Part shown: positions 1 to 8,840 of the stretch, piece by piece
Numbering within the stretch: position 1 is the first letter of the stretch
Layout: every line of letters starts with the position of its first letter
NCBI GenBank assembly: GCA_034431435.1
Contig: DAOUDG010000034.1
Coordinates: 1-52,575 of the forward strand
Direction of reading: 5' to 3'
Length of the DNA stretch: 52,575 nucleotides
DNA from: JAHCIE01 sp034431435
GTDB taxonomy: Bacteria; Chloroflexota; Anaerolineae; Epilineales; JAHCIE01
Translations under genes and position numbers: made by a program
The notes under the pieces: model-generated
Database searches by the model: none
The model's input: only the letters and a program-made list of their open reading frames with translations
What the model was told of the DNA's origin: nothing

Positions 1-1
1 C

Positions 2-1597
2 GCCGCCCCCACGACGGCCCCCGCCGCCGCCCAACCCACCGCCGCCGCGCCGGCCGCCAAGGCCGCCGCGGGCGCGCAGGCCGGCGTCTTCCGCTCGCCC
101 ATGCGCACCGGCTGCGCCGTTGGCACATTGTGGACCTCGTGCGGACGCCGCATCGACGAGGCGTTCCTCCAGAGCCTGGCTCAGGTGAAGTGGACCGCCG
201 ACGGCGTGCAGCCGCTACTGGCCGAGAGTTGGACCATGGAGGACGATGGTAAGGCCTTCGTCTTCAAGCTGCGGCCCAACGTCAAGTGGCACGACGGCAC
301 GCCCTTCACCGCCGACGACGTCGTCTTTTCCTTCAACGCCTATGCCAACCCGGCCGTCGCGTCCCTGTACTCCTCCAAGCTCAAGGACGTGGTTGGCTAC
401 GACGAGTTCCAGGCGGGTAAGGCGACCAGCCTGGCGGGCGTGAAGAAGGTCGACGATCGCACCGTCCGCGTCGAGCTGAAGGCCAAGTCGCCCCTGTGGG
501 TCGATTTGCAGCAGATCTCGATCAGCATCCTGCCGAACCACATCCTGGGCAAGGTGCCGGCGGCTGAGCTCAAGGGGCATCCCTACTGGAAGAACATGAT
601 TGGCACGGGGCCGTTCAAGATGACCAAGTTCGTCGATGACCAGTTCATCGAGGGCGAGGCCAACCCCGACTACTTCCTGGGCAAGCCCAAGCTCGACAAG
701 ATCATCTTCCAGGTGTACGCCGATACCAACGCCATCCTCAACGCCCTGGAAGCCGGCGAGGTGGACGCCACGCCGTACGAGGGCGGCGGCATCCCGCTCG
801 ACCAGGTCACGCGCTTCGAGAAGATGAATCACCTGACCGTACTGGGCAACATGGACGCTGGTCTGCCGACCTTCCTGCTGTACAACCTGAACCAGGATTA
901 CCTCAAGGACCCGCGCATCCGCCAGGCCATGATCTACGCCATCGACCGCGCCACGATCATGGACACCATCCGCCTGGGCAAGGGCAAGATCGCCAACACC
1001 ATGTTCCCCGCCGAGTGGGCACGTCCTAAGGACCTGCCGGGCTATGCCTACGATCCCGCTAAGGCCAAGGAGCTACTGACCGCCGCCGGGTGGGACCCCA
1101 ACCGCAAGATCGACTTCCTCTACTACTATAACGACCAGGTCAGCAAGGACATCGTCCTGGCCATCCAGGGTTATTTGGCGGCGGTGGGTGTCAACATCGT
1201 GCCGCGCCTGGTGGACGGCGGTGCGTTCCAGCAGGCCATCACCGACAACTCCCTCCAGATCGCGTACGCGGCCAACGGCCAGGGCCTCGACCCGTCCCTC
1301 GGCTCGCTCGTGGCGACCTGTGGCGCGCGCCTGGCCGTCGGCTACTGCAACAAGCAGGTGGATGACCTGTTCGCCCTGGGCCTGAGCGAAGCCAAGCGCG
1401 AGGCGCGCGCGCCCCACTACCAGTCCATCAGCAAGCTGCTCAACGAGGAGATGCCCAAGGGCTGGCTGTGGTACGATGTGCGCCCCATGGGCTTCAACAA
1501 GCGCATCACGGGGCTGGCCGAGCATTTCCAGCAGCAGCCACTGCTGATGTTCGACGTGCCCGTGTACAACGAGATCCATACCTGGTCCGCCAAGTAG
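2..1597 (+). CDS. ABC transporter substrate-binding protein, family 5 (5' partial)
   Basis: Extracytoplasmic solute-binding protein of the peptide/opine family (SBP_bac_5), which delivers ligand to an ABC importer. The frame is open through the left window edge, so the start and presumed lipoprotein signal lie outside. The first visible ~33 residues are an Ala/Pro/Thr-rich linker of the kind that tethers lipid-anchored binding proteins. The folded domain follows, with typical family 5 text such as LRPNVKWHDGTPFTADDVVF and, later, RIRQAMIYAIDRATIMDT. An ATG inside the frame at 101 falls in the linker-domain junction and is unlikely to be the start. Two permease genes follow on the same strand after a strong hairpin at 1616-1654. 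The ligand is unknown; the downstream lyase and kinase genes suggest a sugar acid rather than a peptide (inference). Confidence 0.93.
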   Translation, partial: AAPTTAPAAAQPTAAAPAAKAAAGAQAGVFRSPMRTGCAVGTLWTSCGRRIDEAFLQSLAQVKWTADGVQPLLAESWTMEDDGKAFVFKLRPNVKWHDGTPFTADDVVFSFNAYANPAVASLYSSKLKDVVGYDEFQAGKATSLAGVKKVDDRTVRVELKAKSPLWVDLQQISISILPNHILGKVPAAELKGHPYWKNMIGTGPFKMTKFVDDQFIEGEANPDYFLGKPKLDKIIFQVYADTNAILNALEAGEVDATPYEGGGIPLDQVTRFEKMNHLTVLGNMDAGLPTFLLYNLNQDYLKDPRIRQAMIYAIDRATIMDTIRLGKGKIANTMFPAEWARPKDLPGYAYDPAKAKELLTAAGWDPNRKIDFLYYYNDQVSKDIVLAIQGYLAAVGVNIVPRLVDGGAFQQAITDNSLQIAYAANGQGLDPSLGSLVATCGARLAVGYCNKQVDDLFALGLSEAKREARAPHYQSISKLLNEEMPKGWLWYDVRPMGFNKRITGLAEHFQQQPLLMFDVPVYNEIHTWSAK

Positions 1598-1615
1598 CCC
1601 ATCGTGTGTAGACGC

Positions 1616-1654
1616 CGGCAGGGGATAGGCGAGGGCCTTCCCTATCCCCTGCCG
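1616..1654 (+). terminator. Hairpin between binding protein and permease genes
   Basis: Perfect 14-bp inverted repeat: CGGCAGGGGATAGG at 1616-1629 pairs with 1641-1654 across an 11-nt loop, with no U-tract. In importer operons a hairpin at this place usually acts as a partial terminator or 3'-end stabiliser, giving more binding protein than permease. That role is inferred from position. Confidence 0.7.
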
Positions 1655-1679
1655 CGCCAGGGATGAGAGAGAGATTACG

Positions 1680-2636
1680 ATGTTCGCCTATATCGTGCGT
1701 CGTCTTCTGGTCAGTATCCCCACCATTCTTGCCGTCACCGTCGTTGTCTTCCTGCTGGCAAACCTGATGCCCGGCAACGCGGTGTTGGCTATGCTGTCCA
1801 CCGACAGCCCAGCGCCCGAAGAGCTGATCAAGTTGCGCCAGGGGCAGCTCGGCCTCGACCAGCCGGTCCCCGTGCAGTATGTGCGCTGGTTGAGCAACGT
1901 GGCCCAAGGCAACCTGGGACGCTCCTTCCAGTACGGCGACTCGGTCTCGACCATGATCGCCCAGCGCATCCCTGCTACGCTAGAACTGATGATGGTTACC
2001 CTCATCATCTCCATCTTTCTGGGCGTAGCGCTGGGCACGATCTCTGCCTTACGCCAGTACTCGTCACTGGACTACGGCCTGACGTTCGTAGGCTTCGCGG
2101 GCATCTCCATCCCTGACTTCTTCATGGGCATGATTCTGATCTTTGTCTTTGCCTTACGCCTGGGCTGGTTCCCCACCTCAGGGATGGTCACCGCCGGCTC
2201 TGAGTTCTCGCTGGCCGACAACCTGCGCCACATTATCCTACCCGCCCTGGCCCTGGCCCTGGTGCGCACCGCCGTCTTCATGCGCTACACCCGCGCCAGC
2301 GTGCTAGAAGTTGCCAAGAATGACTACGTGCGCACCGCACAAGCCAAGGGGTTGCAGCGCCAGCTGATCATCGGACGCCACATTCTGCGCAATGGCCTCA
2401 TCCCCGTCATCACCGTCATTGGCCTCAACATGGCCGCTCTGTTTGCCGGGTCGGTCATCATCGAGACCATCTTCCAATGGCCCGGCATCGGCATGATGTT
2501 CATCAACGCCGTGGCCGTGCGCGACTCCCCGGTCATCATGGGCTACGTCCTGTTGACCACTATCTTCGTCCTTCTCGTCAACCTGGTGACGGATATCACC
2601 TACTCGTGGGTCGACCCGCGCATTCGCTACGAATAG
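1680..2636 (+). CDS. ABC transporter permease, DppB/OppB type
   Basis: Inner-membrane permease of a peptide/opine-type ABC importer, 318 residues, the usual DppB length. The first helix is at about residues 10-30, a periplasmic segment with the family text GQLGLDQPVPVQYVRWL follows, and further helices lie at about 100-120, 135-160, 185-200, 240-265 and 285-305. The cytoplasmic EAA loop that docks the ATPase is at about 219-240 (AQAKGLQRQ...RHILRNGLIPV). The ATG at 1680 has a weak purine-rich leader. The gene ends 10 bases before its partner permease, so the two are co-transcribed. No ATPase gene follows in the window; it may lie upstream of the left edge. Confidence 0.95.
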   Translation: MFAYIVRRLLVSIPTILAVTVVVFLLANLMPGNAVLAMLSTDSPAPEELIKLRQGQLGLDQPVPVQYVRWLSNVAQGNLGRSFQYGDSVSTMIAQRIPATLELMMVTLIISIFLGVALGTISALRQYSSLDYGLTFVGFAGISIPDFFMGMILIFVFALRLGWFPTSGMVTAGSEFSLADNLRHIILPALALALVRTAVFMRYTRASVLEVAKNDYVRTAQAKGLQRQLIIGRHILRNGLIPVITVIGLNMAALFAGSVIIETIFQWPGIGMMFINAVAVRDSPVIMGYVLLTTIFVLLVNLVTDITYSWVDPRIRYE

Positions 2637-2646
2637 GAGGCTCGCG

Positions 2647-3543
2647 ATGACGGCCAACGCCCCCTCACCACAACTCCAGCAGGCGGTAGCTCCGGCGGAC
2701 AGCCTGACCTCAAAGGCCGTGCGACGCTTCTTTCGCCACAAACTGGCGGTCTTCGGCCTGATCGTTTTGCTCACGCTCATTGCGCTGGCCGTCTTTGCTC
2801 CGTTCCTGTCGCGCCACTCACCGAATGACCTCAACCTGCGCGCCATGCGTCAGCCGCCGAGCATGGAGCACTGGCTGGGAACCGATGGCACAGGCCGCGA
2901 CATCTGGGCGCGCATCCTGTACGCGGGGCGCATCTCCCTGTCGGTGGGTCTGGTCGCCGTCTCCATCTCTATGATCGTTGGCGGCATTATCGGCAGCGTC
3001 GCGGGCTTCGTCGGCGGCAAGACTGACATGATGCTCATGCGCCTGACCGACATGGTAATGACCTTCCCCTCGCTGGTCATTATCATCGTGGTGGCCGCCG
3101 CGATGGGACCCAGCGTCTATAATGCCATGATCGTCATCGGCCTGTTGACCTGGCCGTCCATCGCGCGCCTGGTGCGTAGCCAGTTTCTGACCCTCCGTGA
3201 GCAGCAGTTTGTCCTGGCCGCGCGGTCCATCGGCGTCTCGCGTCGGGACATTGCGTTCAAGCACATCTTCCCGAACACGGTCAGCACCATCGCTGTCGCG
3301 GTGACGATTGGTGTCGCCAGCGTCATCCTGCTCGAAGCCTCGCTGTCCTTCCTGGGGCTGGGCGTGCAAGCGCCAACCCCCAGTTGGGGCAACATGCTGC
3401 GCGATGCCCAGAGCCTCAACATCCTGGAGGCCATGCCCTGGATTTGGCTGCCCCCCGGCATCATGATCGCCCTGGCCGTGGTGAGTATCAACTTCATCGG
3501 CGACGGTCTGCGCGACGCGCTGGACCCCCGCTCGAATCTATAA
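2647..3543 (+). CDS. ABC transporter permease, DppC/OppC type
   Basis: Second membrane subunit of the importer, 298 residues. It has the DppC layout: a cytoplasmic N-terminus, helix 1 at about 33-53, the conserved extracytoplasmic HWLGTDGTGRDIWARI at 75-90, and helices from about 95 onward. The EAA loop at about 188-211 (VLAARSIGVSRRDIAFKHI) contacts the ATPase. A good ribosome site, AGGAGG at 2636-2641, precedes the ATG. It should heterodimerise with the DppB-type subunit just upstream. The next gene, an aldolase, starts 17 bases after this stop, so transport and catabolism appear to share one transcript. Confidence 0.95.
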   Translation: MTANAPSPQLQQAVAPADSLTSKAVRRFFRHKLAVFGLIVLLTLIALAVFAPFLSRHSPNDLNLRAMRQPPSMEHWLGTDGTGRDIWARILYAGRISLSVGLVAVSISMIVGGIIGSVAGFVGGKTDMMLMRLTDMVMTFPSLVIIIVVAAAMGPSVYNAMIVIGLLTWPSIARLVRSQFLTLREQQFVLAARSIGVSRRDIAFKHIFPNTVSTIAVAVTIGVASVILLEASLSFLGLGVQAPTPSWGNMLRDAQSLNILEAMPWIWLPPGIMIALAVVSINFIGDGLRDALDPRSNL

Positions 3544-3560
3544 CCGACAAGGATAGGACC

Positions 3561-4448
3561 ATGCGGACATTCGACGGTTTCTGGCCCGCCCTGTTGACAC
3601 CCTACACGGCGGATGATGAGGTCAATCTAGCGGTCGTGCGCGATCTGGTAGACTACCACCTGGGCAAGGGCGTGACCGGCTTCTACCTGTGCGGCAGTAC
3701 CGGCGAGGGTCTCTTCCTGTCGGTCGCCGAGCGCCAGGCCATCGTCGAGACGGTCATGCACCAGCTGGCGGGACGCGCCGAGGTCATCGTCCACGTTGGG
3801 GCGGCCTCGGTGAACGACGCCGTGGCTCTGGCCCAGCACGCCGCGGCGGTGGGCGCCGATGGCGTCAGCAGCATCGTGCCGCCGGTGGTCTACGACGCGC
3901 GCGGCGTCGCGCCGTACCTGGCGCGGGTCGCCGCCGCCGCGCCCGACCTGCCCTTCCTGCCCTATCTCTTCGGCGGCACGCGGGACAGCCTGGCCCTCAT
4001 GCGCGACCTGGCCGACGTGCCCAACTTCGCCGGCACCAAGTACTACGGCCCCAACATGTACGAGATGAGCCAGATCGCCGCCTTCCGCGACAGCGGCTGG
4101 ACAGTCTTCGTGGGCATGGACGAACAGGCCAGCCTGGGGCTGATGTATGGGGGCCACGGCATCATCGGCTCCAGCCTCAACTTCATGCCGGGCGTCTACG
4201 GCCGCATCCTGGCCCACGTGCGGGCAGGCGAGATGGAGGCCGCCCTCGCCTGGCAGCGGCGTGGTAATCGCATCATCCAGATCATGCACGGCTACGGCTA
4301 CGTGGGCAGCATGCGGGCCATCCTGGCGGGGCTGGGATTCGAGTGCGGGGAGCCGCGCCTGCCCAACCTGCCCGTGGCTCGCGAGCAGCGCGCGCGCTGC
4401 CTGGAGGAGCTGGCCGAGGCCGGCTTCGCCGAGATGGCGGCGCTCTGA
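3561..4448 (+). CDS. DHDPS/N-acetylneuraminate lyase family protein
   Basis: Class I aldolase of the dihydrodipicolinate synthase / N-acetylneuraminate lyase family, 295 residues, normal length for a (beta/alpha)8 barrel. The substrate-carboxylate loop GSTGE is at 45-49 and the Schiff-base lysine is K160 in FAGTKYYG. The ATG at 3561 is chosen because AAGGATAGG precedes it and the protein begins exactly at the family's first strand. Oddity: counting 28 residues back from the lysine, as in E. coli NanA (Y137 to K165), gives F132, so the catalytic tyrosine seems replaced by Phe; a Tyr occurs three residues later (Y135). The stop overlaps the start of an ROK kinase (TGATG), an arrangement that recalls nanA-nanK. 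Lyase function is inferred, and the substrate is unknown. Confidence 0.9.
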   Translation: MRTFDGFWPALLTPYTADDEVNLAVVRDLVDYHLGKGVTGFYLCGSTGEGLFLSVAERQAIVETVMHQLAGRAEVIVHVGAASVNDAVALAQHAAAVGADGVSSIVPPVVYDARGVAPYLARVAAAAPDLPFLPYLFGGTRDSLALMRDLADVPNFAGTKYYGPNMYEMSQIAAFRDSGWTVFVGMDEQASLGLMYGGHGIIGSSLNFMPGVYGRILAHVRAGEMEAALAWQRRGNRIIQIMHGYGYVGSMRAILAGLGFECGEPRLPNLPVAREQRARCLEELAEAGFAEMAAL

Positions 4449-5347
4449 TGATCGGCGCGGTTGATATCGGCGGCACCAAGATCGCCGTTGGCCTGGTGAC
4501 CCGCGAGGGTCAGCTGGTCGACGCCATCACTCTGCCCACCCGCCGCGAGCAACCCTACAGCGAGGGCCTCGACGAGGTCGGGGCCTCGCTGCGCACCCTG
4601 GCGGCTACCCACCAGGTCGACATCGAGGGCATCGGCATCGGAACAACGGGCCGCCTGACGGCCGCTGGCGCGCTGACGCCCAATGCCTTCCTGCCCAGCT
4701 GGAGCGGCCGCGTCCCCACCCATGACCTCGCCGCCCAGTTCGGTGTAACGACGGCCATCGAGAATGACGGGGATGCGGCGGCCCTGGCCGAGGCGCGCTG
4801 GGGCGCTGGCCGCGACATCGAGCGCCTCATCTACGTCACCGTCAGCACGGGCATCGGCGCTGGCATTGTCCTGGCGGGGCGGCTGTATCGCGGCGTTAGC
4901 GGCTGCCACCCCGAACTGGGGCATCACGTCGTGGACCCCGCCGGCCCGGCCTGTTTCTGCGGCGCGCATGGCTGCTGGGAGAGTCTCGCCAGCGGCAGCG
5001 CGCTGGCGGCCTGGGCGCGGACCCACGGCGGCGACGCCGACTGGGACGCACGGCGGGTGTGCGACCTGGCCGAGGCGGGGCATCCGCTGGCGCAGCAGGC
5101 CGTGCAACGCACCGCGCGTTACCTGGGCATCGGGCTGGCGAATGTGATCACCATGTTTGCCCCCGACTGTATTGCGCTTGGCGGCGGCGTCATGCGCCGC
5201 TGGAACCTGTTCCGCCCGGGCGTCCTGGCGGTCATCGAGCAGCAGTGTGGGTTGGTCCCGTGGTCGAGGGTTCACCTGGGGCCGGCCGAGGTGACGCAAC
5301 CGGGCCTGGTAGGCGCAGCAGCCGTCTGGCTACAACAACTGGGGTGA
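4448..5347 (+). CDS. ROK family sugar kinase
   Basis: Cytoplasmic kinase of the ROK family (glucokinase, N-acetylmannosamine kinase, fructokinase), 299 residues. It has no N-terminal helix-turn-helix, so it is an enzyme rather than a repressor. Visible elements: the phosphate loop DIGGTK at 6-11; the catalytic Asp in ENDGDAAA (D107); and the ROK zinc site with H159 followed by C169, C171 and C176 (CFCGAHGC). The start overlaps the previous stop by one base, so translation is probably coupled. Beside a sialate-lyase-like aldolase it would most simply be an N-acetylmannosamine kinase or another acylamino-sugar kinase; the sequence alone does not fix specificity. Confidence 0.92.
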   Translation: MIGAVDIGGTKIAVGLVTREGQLVDAITLPTRREQPYSEGLDEVGASLRTLAATHQVDIEGIGIGTTGRLTAAGALTPNAFLPSWSGRVPTHDLAAQFGVTTAIENDGDAAALAEARWGAGRDIERLIYVTVSTGIGAGIVLAGRLYRGVSGCHPELGHHVVDPAGPACFCGAHGCWESLASGSALAAWARTHGGDADWDARRVCDLAEAGHPLAQQAVQRTARYLGIGLANVITMFAPDCIALGGGVMRRWNLFRPGVLAVIEQQCGLVPWSRVHLGPAEVTQPGLVGAAAVWLQQLG

Positions 5348-5359
5348 TGTCTGGGCTGG

Positions 5360-5381
5360 AGGGCGATGATGGCGACGCCCT
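5360..5381. terminator. Short hairpin between convergent genes
   Basis: AGGGCG at 5360-5365 pairs with CGCCCT at 5376-5381 in the 32-base gap between the convergent ROK kinase and threonine synthase genes. There is no U-tract; it is a weak candidate for a shared terminator. Confidence 0.35.
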
Positions 5382-6537
5382 ACACCGCCGGGTACTTCAA
5401 GCCGCTGCCGGTATTGATGAGAACCACGCTTTCGCCGTCGCGAATCCAGCCGCGGCCGCGCAGTTCAGCGGCGGCGGCCAGCGTCGCCGCACCTTCGGGC
5501 GCGGCCCACAGGCCCTCGGTTTCGGCCAGCAGCGCGCCGAAGCGCAGAATCTCCGCGTCGGGGATGGCGATGGCCGCGCCGCTGCTCTCCCGCAGCGCCT
5601 GGAGCACCAGGAAGTCGCCCAGCGCCTTGGGGACTCGCAGGCCACTGGCGACGGTCTCCGCGCCCGGCCAGAACTCGGAGACGTCCTTGCCCTCGTCCCA
5701 TGCTTTCACCAGCGGCGCACAGCCCGCCGCCTGAACGACGACGAAGCGCGGCATGGGCGCGTCGGTCCAGCCAATGGCGTGCAGCTCGGTGATCGCCTTC
5801 CAGATGCCGATGATGCCCACGCCACCCCCGGCCGGGTAGACGATCACATCGGGCAGCGTCGCCCAGCCCCACGCCTCGGCCAGTTCCAGTCCCATGGTCT
5901 TCTTGCCCTCGATGCGATACGGCTCCTTGAGGGTCGCCACGTCGAACCAGCCCTGCGCTTTCGCCTCAGCGGCGATGAGCCTGCCCGCGTCGGAGATGAG
6001 GCCATCGACCAGGGTCAGGTGGCCCCCGTAGCGCCGCACCTCCTGCTTGTTGATGTCCGGCGCGTCCTGGGGCATGGCAATGTGGACCTGGATGCCCGCC
6101 CGCGCGCCATAGGCCGCCCACGCCCCGCCCGCGTTGCCCGCCGTGGGCATGGCGACGGTGGTGATGCCCAACTCTTTGGCCTTACTGACACCCGCCGCCG
6201 CACCGCGCGCCTTGAACGACCCCGTCGGGTTCAAGCCCTCGTCCTTGAGCCACAGGTCGCCGATGCCCACCGCCTTGCCCGCGTGGGGCGCGCGCAAGAT
6301 GGGCGTACCACCCTCGCCGAGGGTGACGATGTTGGCCGGGTCTTTGACGGGCAGCAACGGCCCATAGCGCCACATACCCATCGACGCGGGCCACAGGTCG
6401 GCCGGCGTCAGGCGGCGCAGCGCCGCCAGATCGTAATCGACCAGGAGCGGCGTGCCGCACGCGCAGAGATTGTGCGCCTCGTCGGCGCTATAGCGTTGGC
6501 CGCAGCGCGGGCAGCGCAGGTGGGTGACGAACGACAC
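5380..6537 (-). CDS. thrC: Threonine synthase
   Basis: PLP enzyme converting O-phospho-homoserine to threonine, 385 residues. The N-terminus carries the small zinc-ribbon-like segment of this threonine synthase class (CPRCG at 9-13, then CACG at 25-28). The PLP lysine is K109 in NPTGSFKARG, and the glycine-rich phosphate-binding loop is in VYPAGGGVGIIG. Translation should start at GTG 6537, since AAGGCGG lies about 9 bases upstream and no better start is in frame. The gene begins 18 bases after the stop of the CNNM/CBS gene, so the two are likely one transcript. Related cysteate or 2,3-diaminopropionate synthases share the fold, but the zinc-ribbon plus core fits ThrC best. Confidence 0.9.
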   Translation of the reverse strand: MSFVTHLRCPRCGQRYSADEAHNLCACGTPLLVDYDLAALRRLTPADLWPASMGMWRYGPLLPVKDPANIVTLGEGGTPILRAPHAGKAVGIGDLWLKDEGLNPTGSFKARGAAAGVSKAKELGITTVAMPTAGNAGGAWAAYGARAGIQVHIAMPQDAPDINKQEVRRYGGHLTLVDGLISDAGRLIAAEAKAQGWFDVATLKEPYRIEGKKTMGLELAEAWGWATLPDVIVYPAGGGVGIIGIWKAITELHAIGWTDAPMPRFVVVQAAGCAPLVKAWDEGKDVSEFWPGAETVASGLRVPKALGDFLVLQALRESSGAAIAIPDAEILRFGALLAETEGLWAAPEGAATLAAAAELRGRGWIRDGESVVLINTGSGLKYPAV

Positions 6538-6555
6538 GCTATGTTCCGCCTTGGG

Positions 6556-7869
6556 TCATGCCCCACCAGCAGCGACGCTCGGCGGGACAATCAGCAGCTT
6601 GTCTACGCGCTGGCCGTCCATGTCGACGACCTCGAAGCGGTAGCCGTTCCAGGTGAAGTAGTCACCGGCGCGCGGAATGCGTCCCAACCGGCTCAGGGCG
6701 AAGCCTGCGATGGTAACGAAGTTGCCCCGCTCCTCGCCGGGCAGTGAGCCGATGGGAATCTCCTCGCGCAGATCATCGACGGGGGTCATCCCATCGACAA
6801 GCCACGAGCCATCCTCGCGGCGCACGATGCGCGCCTCGGCATCGCCCGATTGGGGCATATCGCCCACGATGGCTTCCAGGACATCCGTAACCGTGACCAG
6901 GCCCTGGATGCCCCCGTACTCGTCGATGACCAGGGCAATGTGCTGGGGCGACTGCTTGAGGGCCTCCAACAAGGCAAGGGCGCCCATCGTTTCGGGCACG
7001 AAGAGCGGCGGCGCGGTCAGGGGCCGCAGGTCTACGGTCTCACCCGTCATCATCTGTGCCCAGATATCCTTGACCGACACAATGCCCAGTACGTTATCCG
7101 GTGTGTCAGAGTAGACGGGGAAATGGGAAAAGGAGGCGTGGGCCATGGTCTGCCACAGCTCGGGCAGCGGGTCGCCGGCATCCAGCCACACCATGCGCGT
7201 GCGCGGCGTCATCAGGTCCATCACCTTCTGGTCGCCCAGCCGGAACACCCCGGCCACCATCTCCTTCTCGGCCGCCTCGAAGACGCCCGCCTCCGCGCCT
7301 TGCGCGATCATGATGCGAATTTCGTCCTCTGTGACGGCCGGCTCGTCGACGGGCCTGACGCGCAGCAGCCGCAGAATCGCATCGGTGGACAGGGTGAGCA
7401 GCGAAACGAGCGGCGCGGCCAGGCGTGACAGGGCCTGCATGGGCCGCGCGATGGCCGAGGCGACAGCCTCGGGGTTCTGAAGGGCGATGGCCTTGGGAAC
7501 CAGCTCGCCGATGACCAGGGTCAGATAGGTAATGAGCAACACCACCACGAAGCCTGCGATCGCCGTGGCGTAGGGCGCGAGGGAGGGCACGCTGGCGATG
7601 AAGGGGGCGAGTTGCTGGGTCAGCGTCGCGCCGGCGAACGCGCCCGCCACGATACCCACGGCAGTGATGCCGATCTGGACGGTGGACAGGAAACGTTGGG
7701 GCGACTGGCTCAAGGCCAGCGCCGCCATCGCGCCGTCGTCGCCATCGGCGGCGCGATGTTGCAAGCGGGCGCGCCGCGCCGAGACGACCGCCATCTCTGA
7801 CAGGGCGAAGACCCCATTGAGCAGGGTCAGGCCCAGCAGAATAGCGATTTCCAATGTGATCTCGTACAT
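6556..7869 (-). CDS. CNNM/CBS/CorC-HlyC domain membrane protein
   Basis: Membrane protein of the hemolysin-C/CorC family, 437 residues. Domain order: CNNM (DUF21) transmembrane domain at about 1-200, beginning with a helix and LNGVFALSEMAVVSARRARL; a CBS pair at about 215-335 (VPETMGALALLEALK and ALVIDEYGGIQGLVTVTDVLE); and a C-terminal CorC_HlyC domain at about 350-430 (GNFVTIAGFALSRLGRIPRAG). Members are linked to magnesium or cobalt export and membrane ion homeostasis; the CBS pair usually binds adenine nucleotides. It starts 10 bases after the RNase Z stop and is followed by thrC, so it is the middle gene of a three-gene minus-strand unit. Confidence 0.93.
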   Translation of the reverse strand: MYEITLEIAILLGLTLLNGVFALSEMAVVSARRARLQHRAADGDDGAMAALALSQSPQRFLSTVQIGITAVGIVAGAFAGATLTQQLAPFIASVPSLAPYATAIAGFVVVLLITYLTLVIGELVPKAIALQNPEAVASAIARPMQALSRLAAPLVSLLTLSTDAILRLLRVRPVDEPAVTEDEIRIMIAQGAEAGVFEAAEKEMVAGVFRLGDQKVMDLMTPRTRMVWLDAGDPLPELWQTMAHASFSHFPVYSDTPDNVLGIVSVKDIWAQMMTGETVDLRPLTAPPLFVPETMGALALLEALKQSPQHIALVIDEYGGIQGLVTVTDVLEAIVGDMPQSGDAEARIVRREDGSWLVDGMTPVDDLREEIPIGSLPGEERGNFVTIAGFALSRLGRIPRAGDYFTWNGYRFEVVDMDGQRVDKLLIVPPSVAAGGA

Positions 7870-7879
7870 GGCCCGGCGG

Positions 7880-8833
7880 CTATCGCCCTTCGTCGGATCG
7901 GATCACCCGCTGCGGTGGGCCGTCGCGCGTCACTCGAAAGTGGTCCAGATCGTCGACAACCATCGCGTGGGGGAAGATGGCGCGCGCCTCTGCCTCCAAC
8001 TCGCGGCCACTGTACCGCCGCGAGATATGGTTCAGGTACAGGTAGCGAACCCCGGCCGCCCTGGCAATCATGGCCGCCTGGGCGGCCGTGATGTGACCGA
8101 AGTCGCGGGCCAGGTCGGCGTCGGCGCTCGCGTAGGTTGCCTCGGTGACGAGGGCATCCGCCCCCCGCGCCGCCTCGACGAGGCCGTCGGTGCGGCTGAT
8201 GTCGCCGATGTAGACGACCTTCGCGCCTGGAATCGTCGGCCCGAGGACTTGCTCCGGATGCACCACTACGCCGGAGGCGAGCGTGACCGAACGCCCCGCC
8301 ACCAGTTCGCGGCGCTCAGGGCCGGCCGGCACGCCCAATGCCTCGGCCGCCTCGACCAGAAAGGGGCGTCGGTCTGGCTCCTCAAAGCTGAAGCCAAAGG
8401 ACGAGCCGCCGCGATGGTTGACGGGAAAGGCGGACACGGTCACGCCCTTGCCGCGCAGAAGGACACCCGGCTCGATCTCGATCAGGTTGATCTTGACGCG
8501 CACCTCGCCGCCGCGCAGGACAACCTTCAGCAGATCGCGCACGCGGTCCAGGGTGGCTTTGCCACCGTAGATGTCGAAGGTGTCCATCGCCTCCCATCGG
8601 GCGAAGGTGGAGATGAGACCGCCCAGGCCGAGGATGTGGTCCAGGTGGCCGTGGGTGAGCAGCACGGTGTTGAGGCGCTTGAAGCCAACGCCGCTTTTCA
8701 GCAATTGTCGCTGTGTGCCCTCGCCCACGTCCACGATGAAGCGACTATCCTCGTGGAAGACAAGGGTGGAAGGCAGATTCCGCCACACCGACGGGGCGGA
8801 GGCGGCGGTGCCAAGAAATACGAGTTCAAACAT
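7880..8833 (-). CDS. rnz: Ribonuclease Z (tRNA 3' endonuclease)
   Basis: Metallo-beta-lactamase-fold nuclease that matures tRNA 3' ends, 317 residues, close to bacterial RNase Z length. The zinc motif HGHLDH is at 61-66 after the strand VLLT. The N-terminus FELVFLGTAASAPS and the later TEATYASADADLARDFGHITAAQAA segment match the family. I start at the ATG at 8833 rather than an in-frame ATG at 8884, because the longer form would run through the -10 box and the 8833 start aligns with family N-termini. The -10 box sits only 7 bases upstream of the ATG, so the message may be leaderless. Confidence 0.92.
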   Translation of the reverse strand: MFELVFLGTAASAPSVWRNLPSTLVFHEDSRFIVDVGEGTQRQLLKSGVGFKRLNTVLLTHGHLDHILGLGGLISTFARWEAMDTFDIYGGKATLDRVRDLLKVVLRGGEVRVKINLIEIEPGVLLRGKGVTVSAFPVNHRGGSSFGFSFEEPDRRPFLVEAAEALGVPAGPERRELVAGRSVTLASGVVVHPEQVLGPTIPGAKVVYIGDISRTDGLVEAARGADALVTEATYASADADLARDFGHITAAQAAMIARAAGVRYLYLNHISRRYSGRELEAEARAIFPHAMVVDDLDHFRVTRDGPPQRVIRSDEGR

Positions 8834-8840
8834 GGCGTGA

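Noticed and set aside
5059..6747. Long plus-strand open frame opposite threonine synthase and the CBS gene
   Set aside because: It is low-complexity Arg/Ala/Gly/Asp text caused by high GC on the antisense strand; the minus-strand genes carry clear family motifs.
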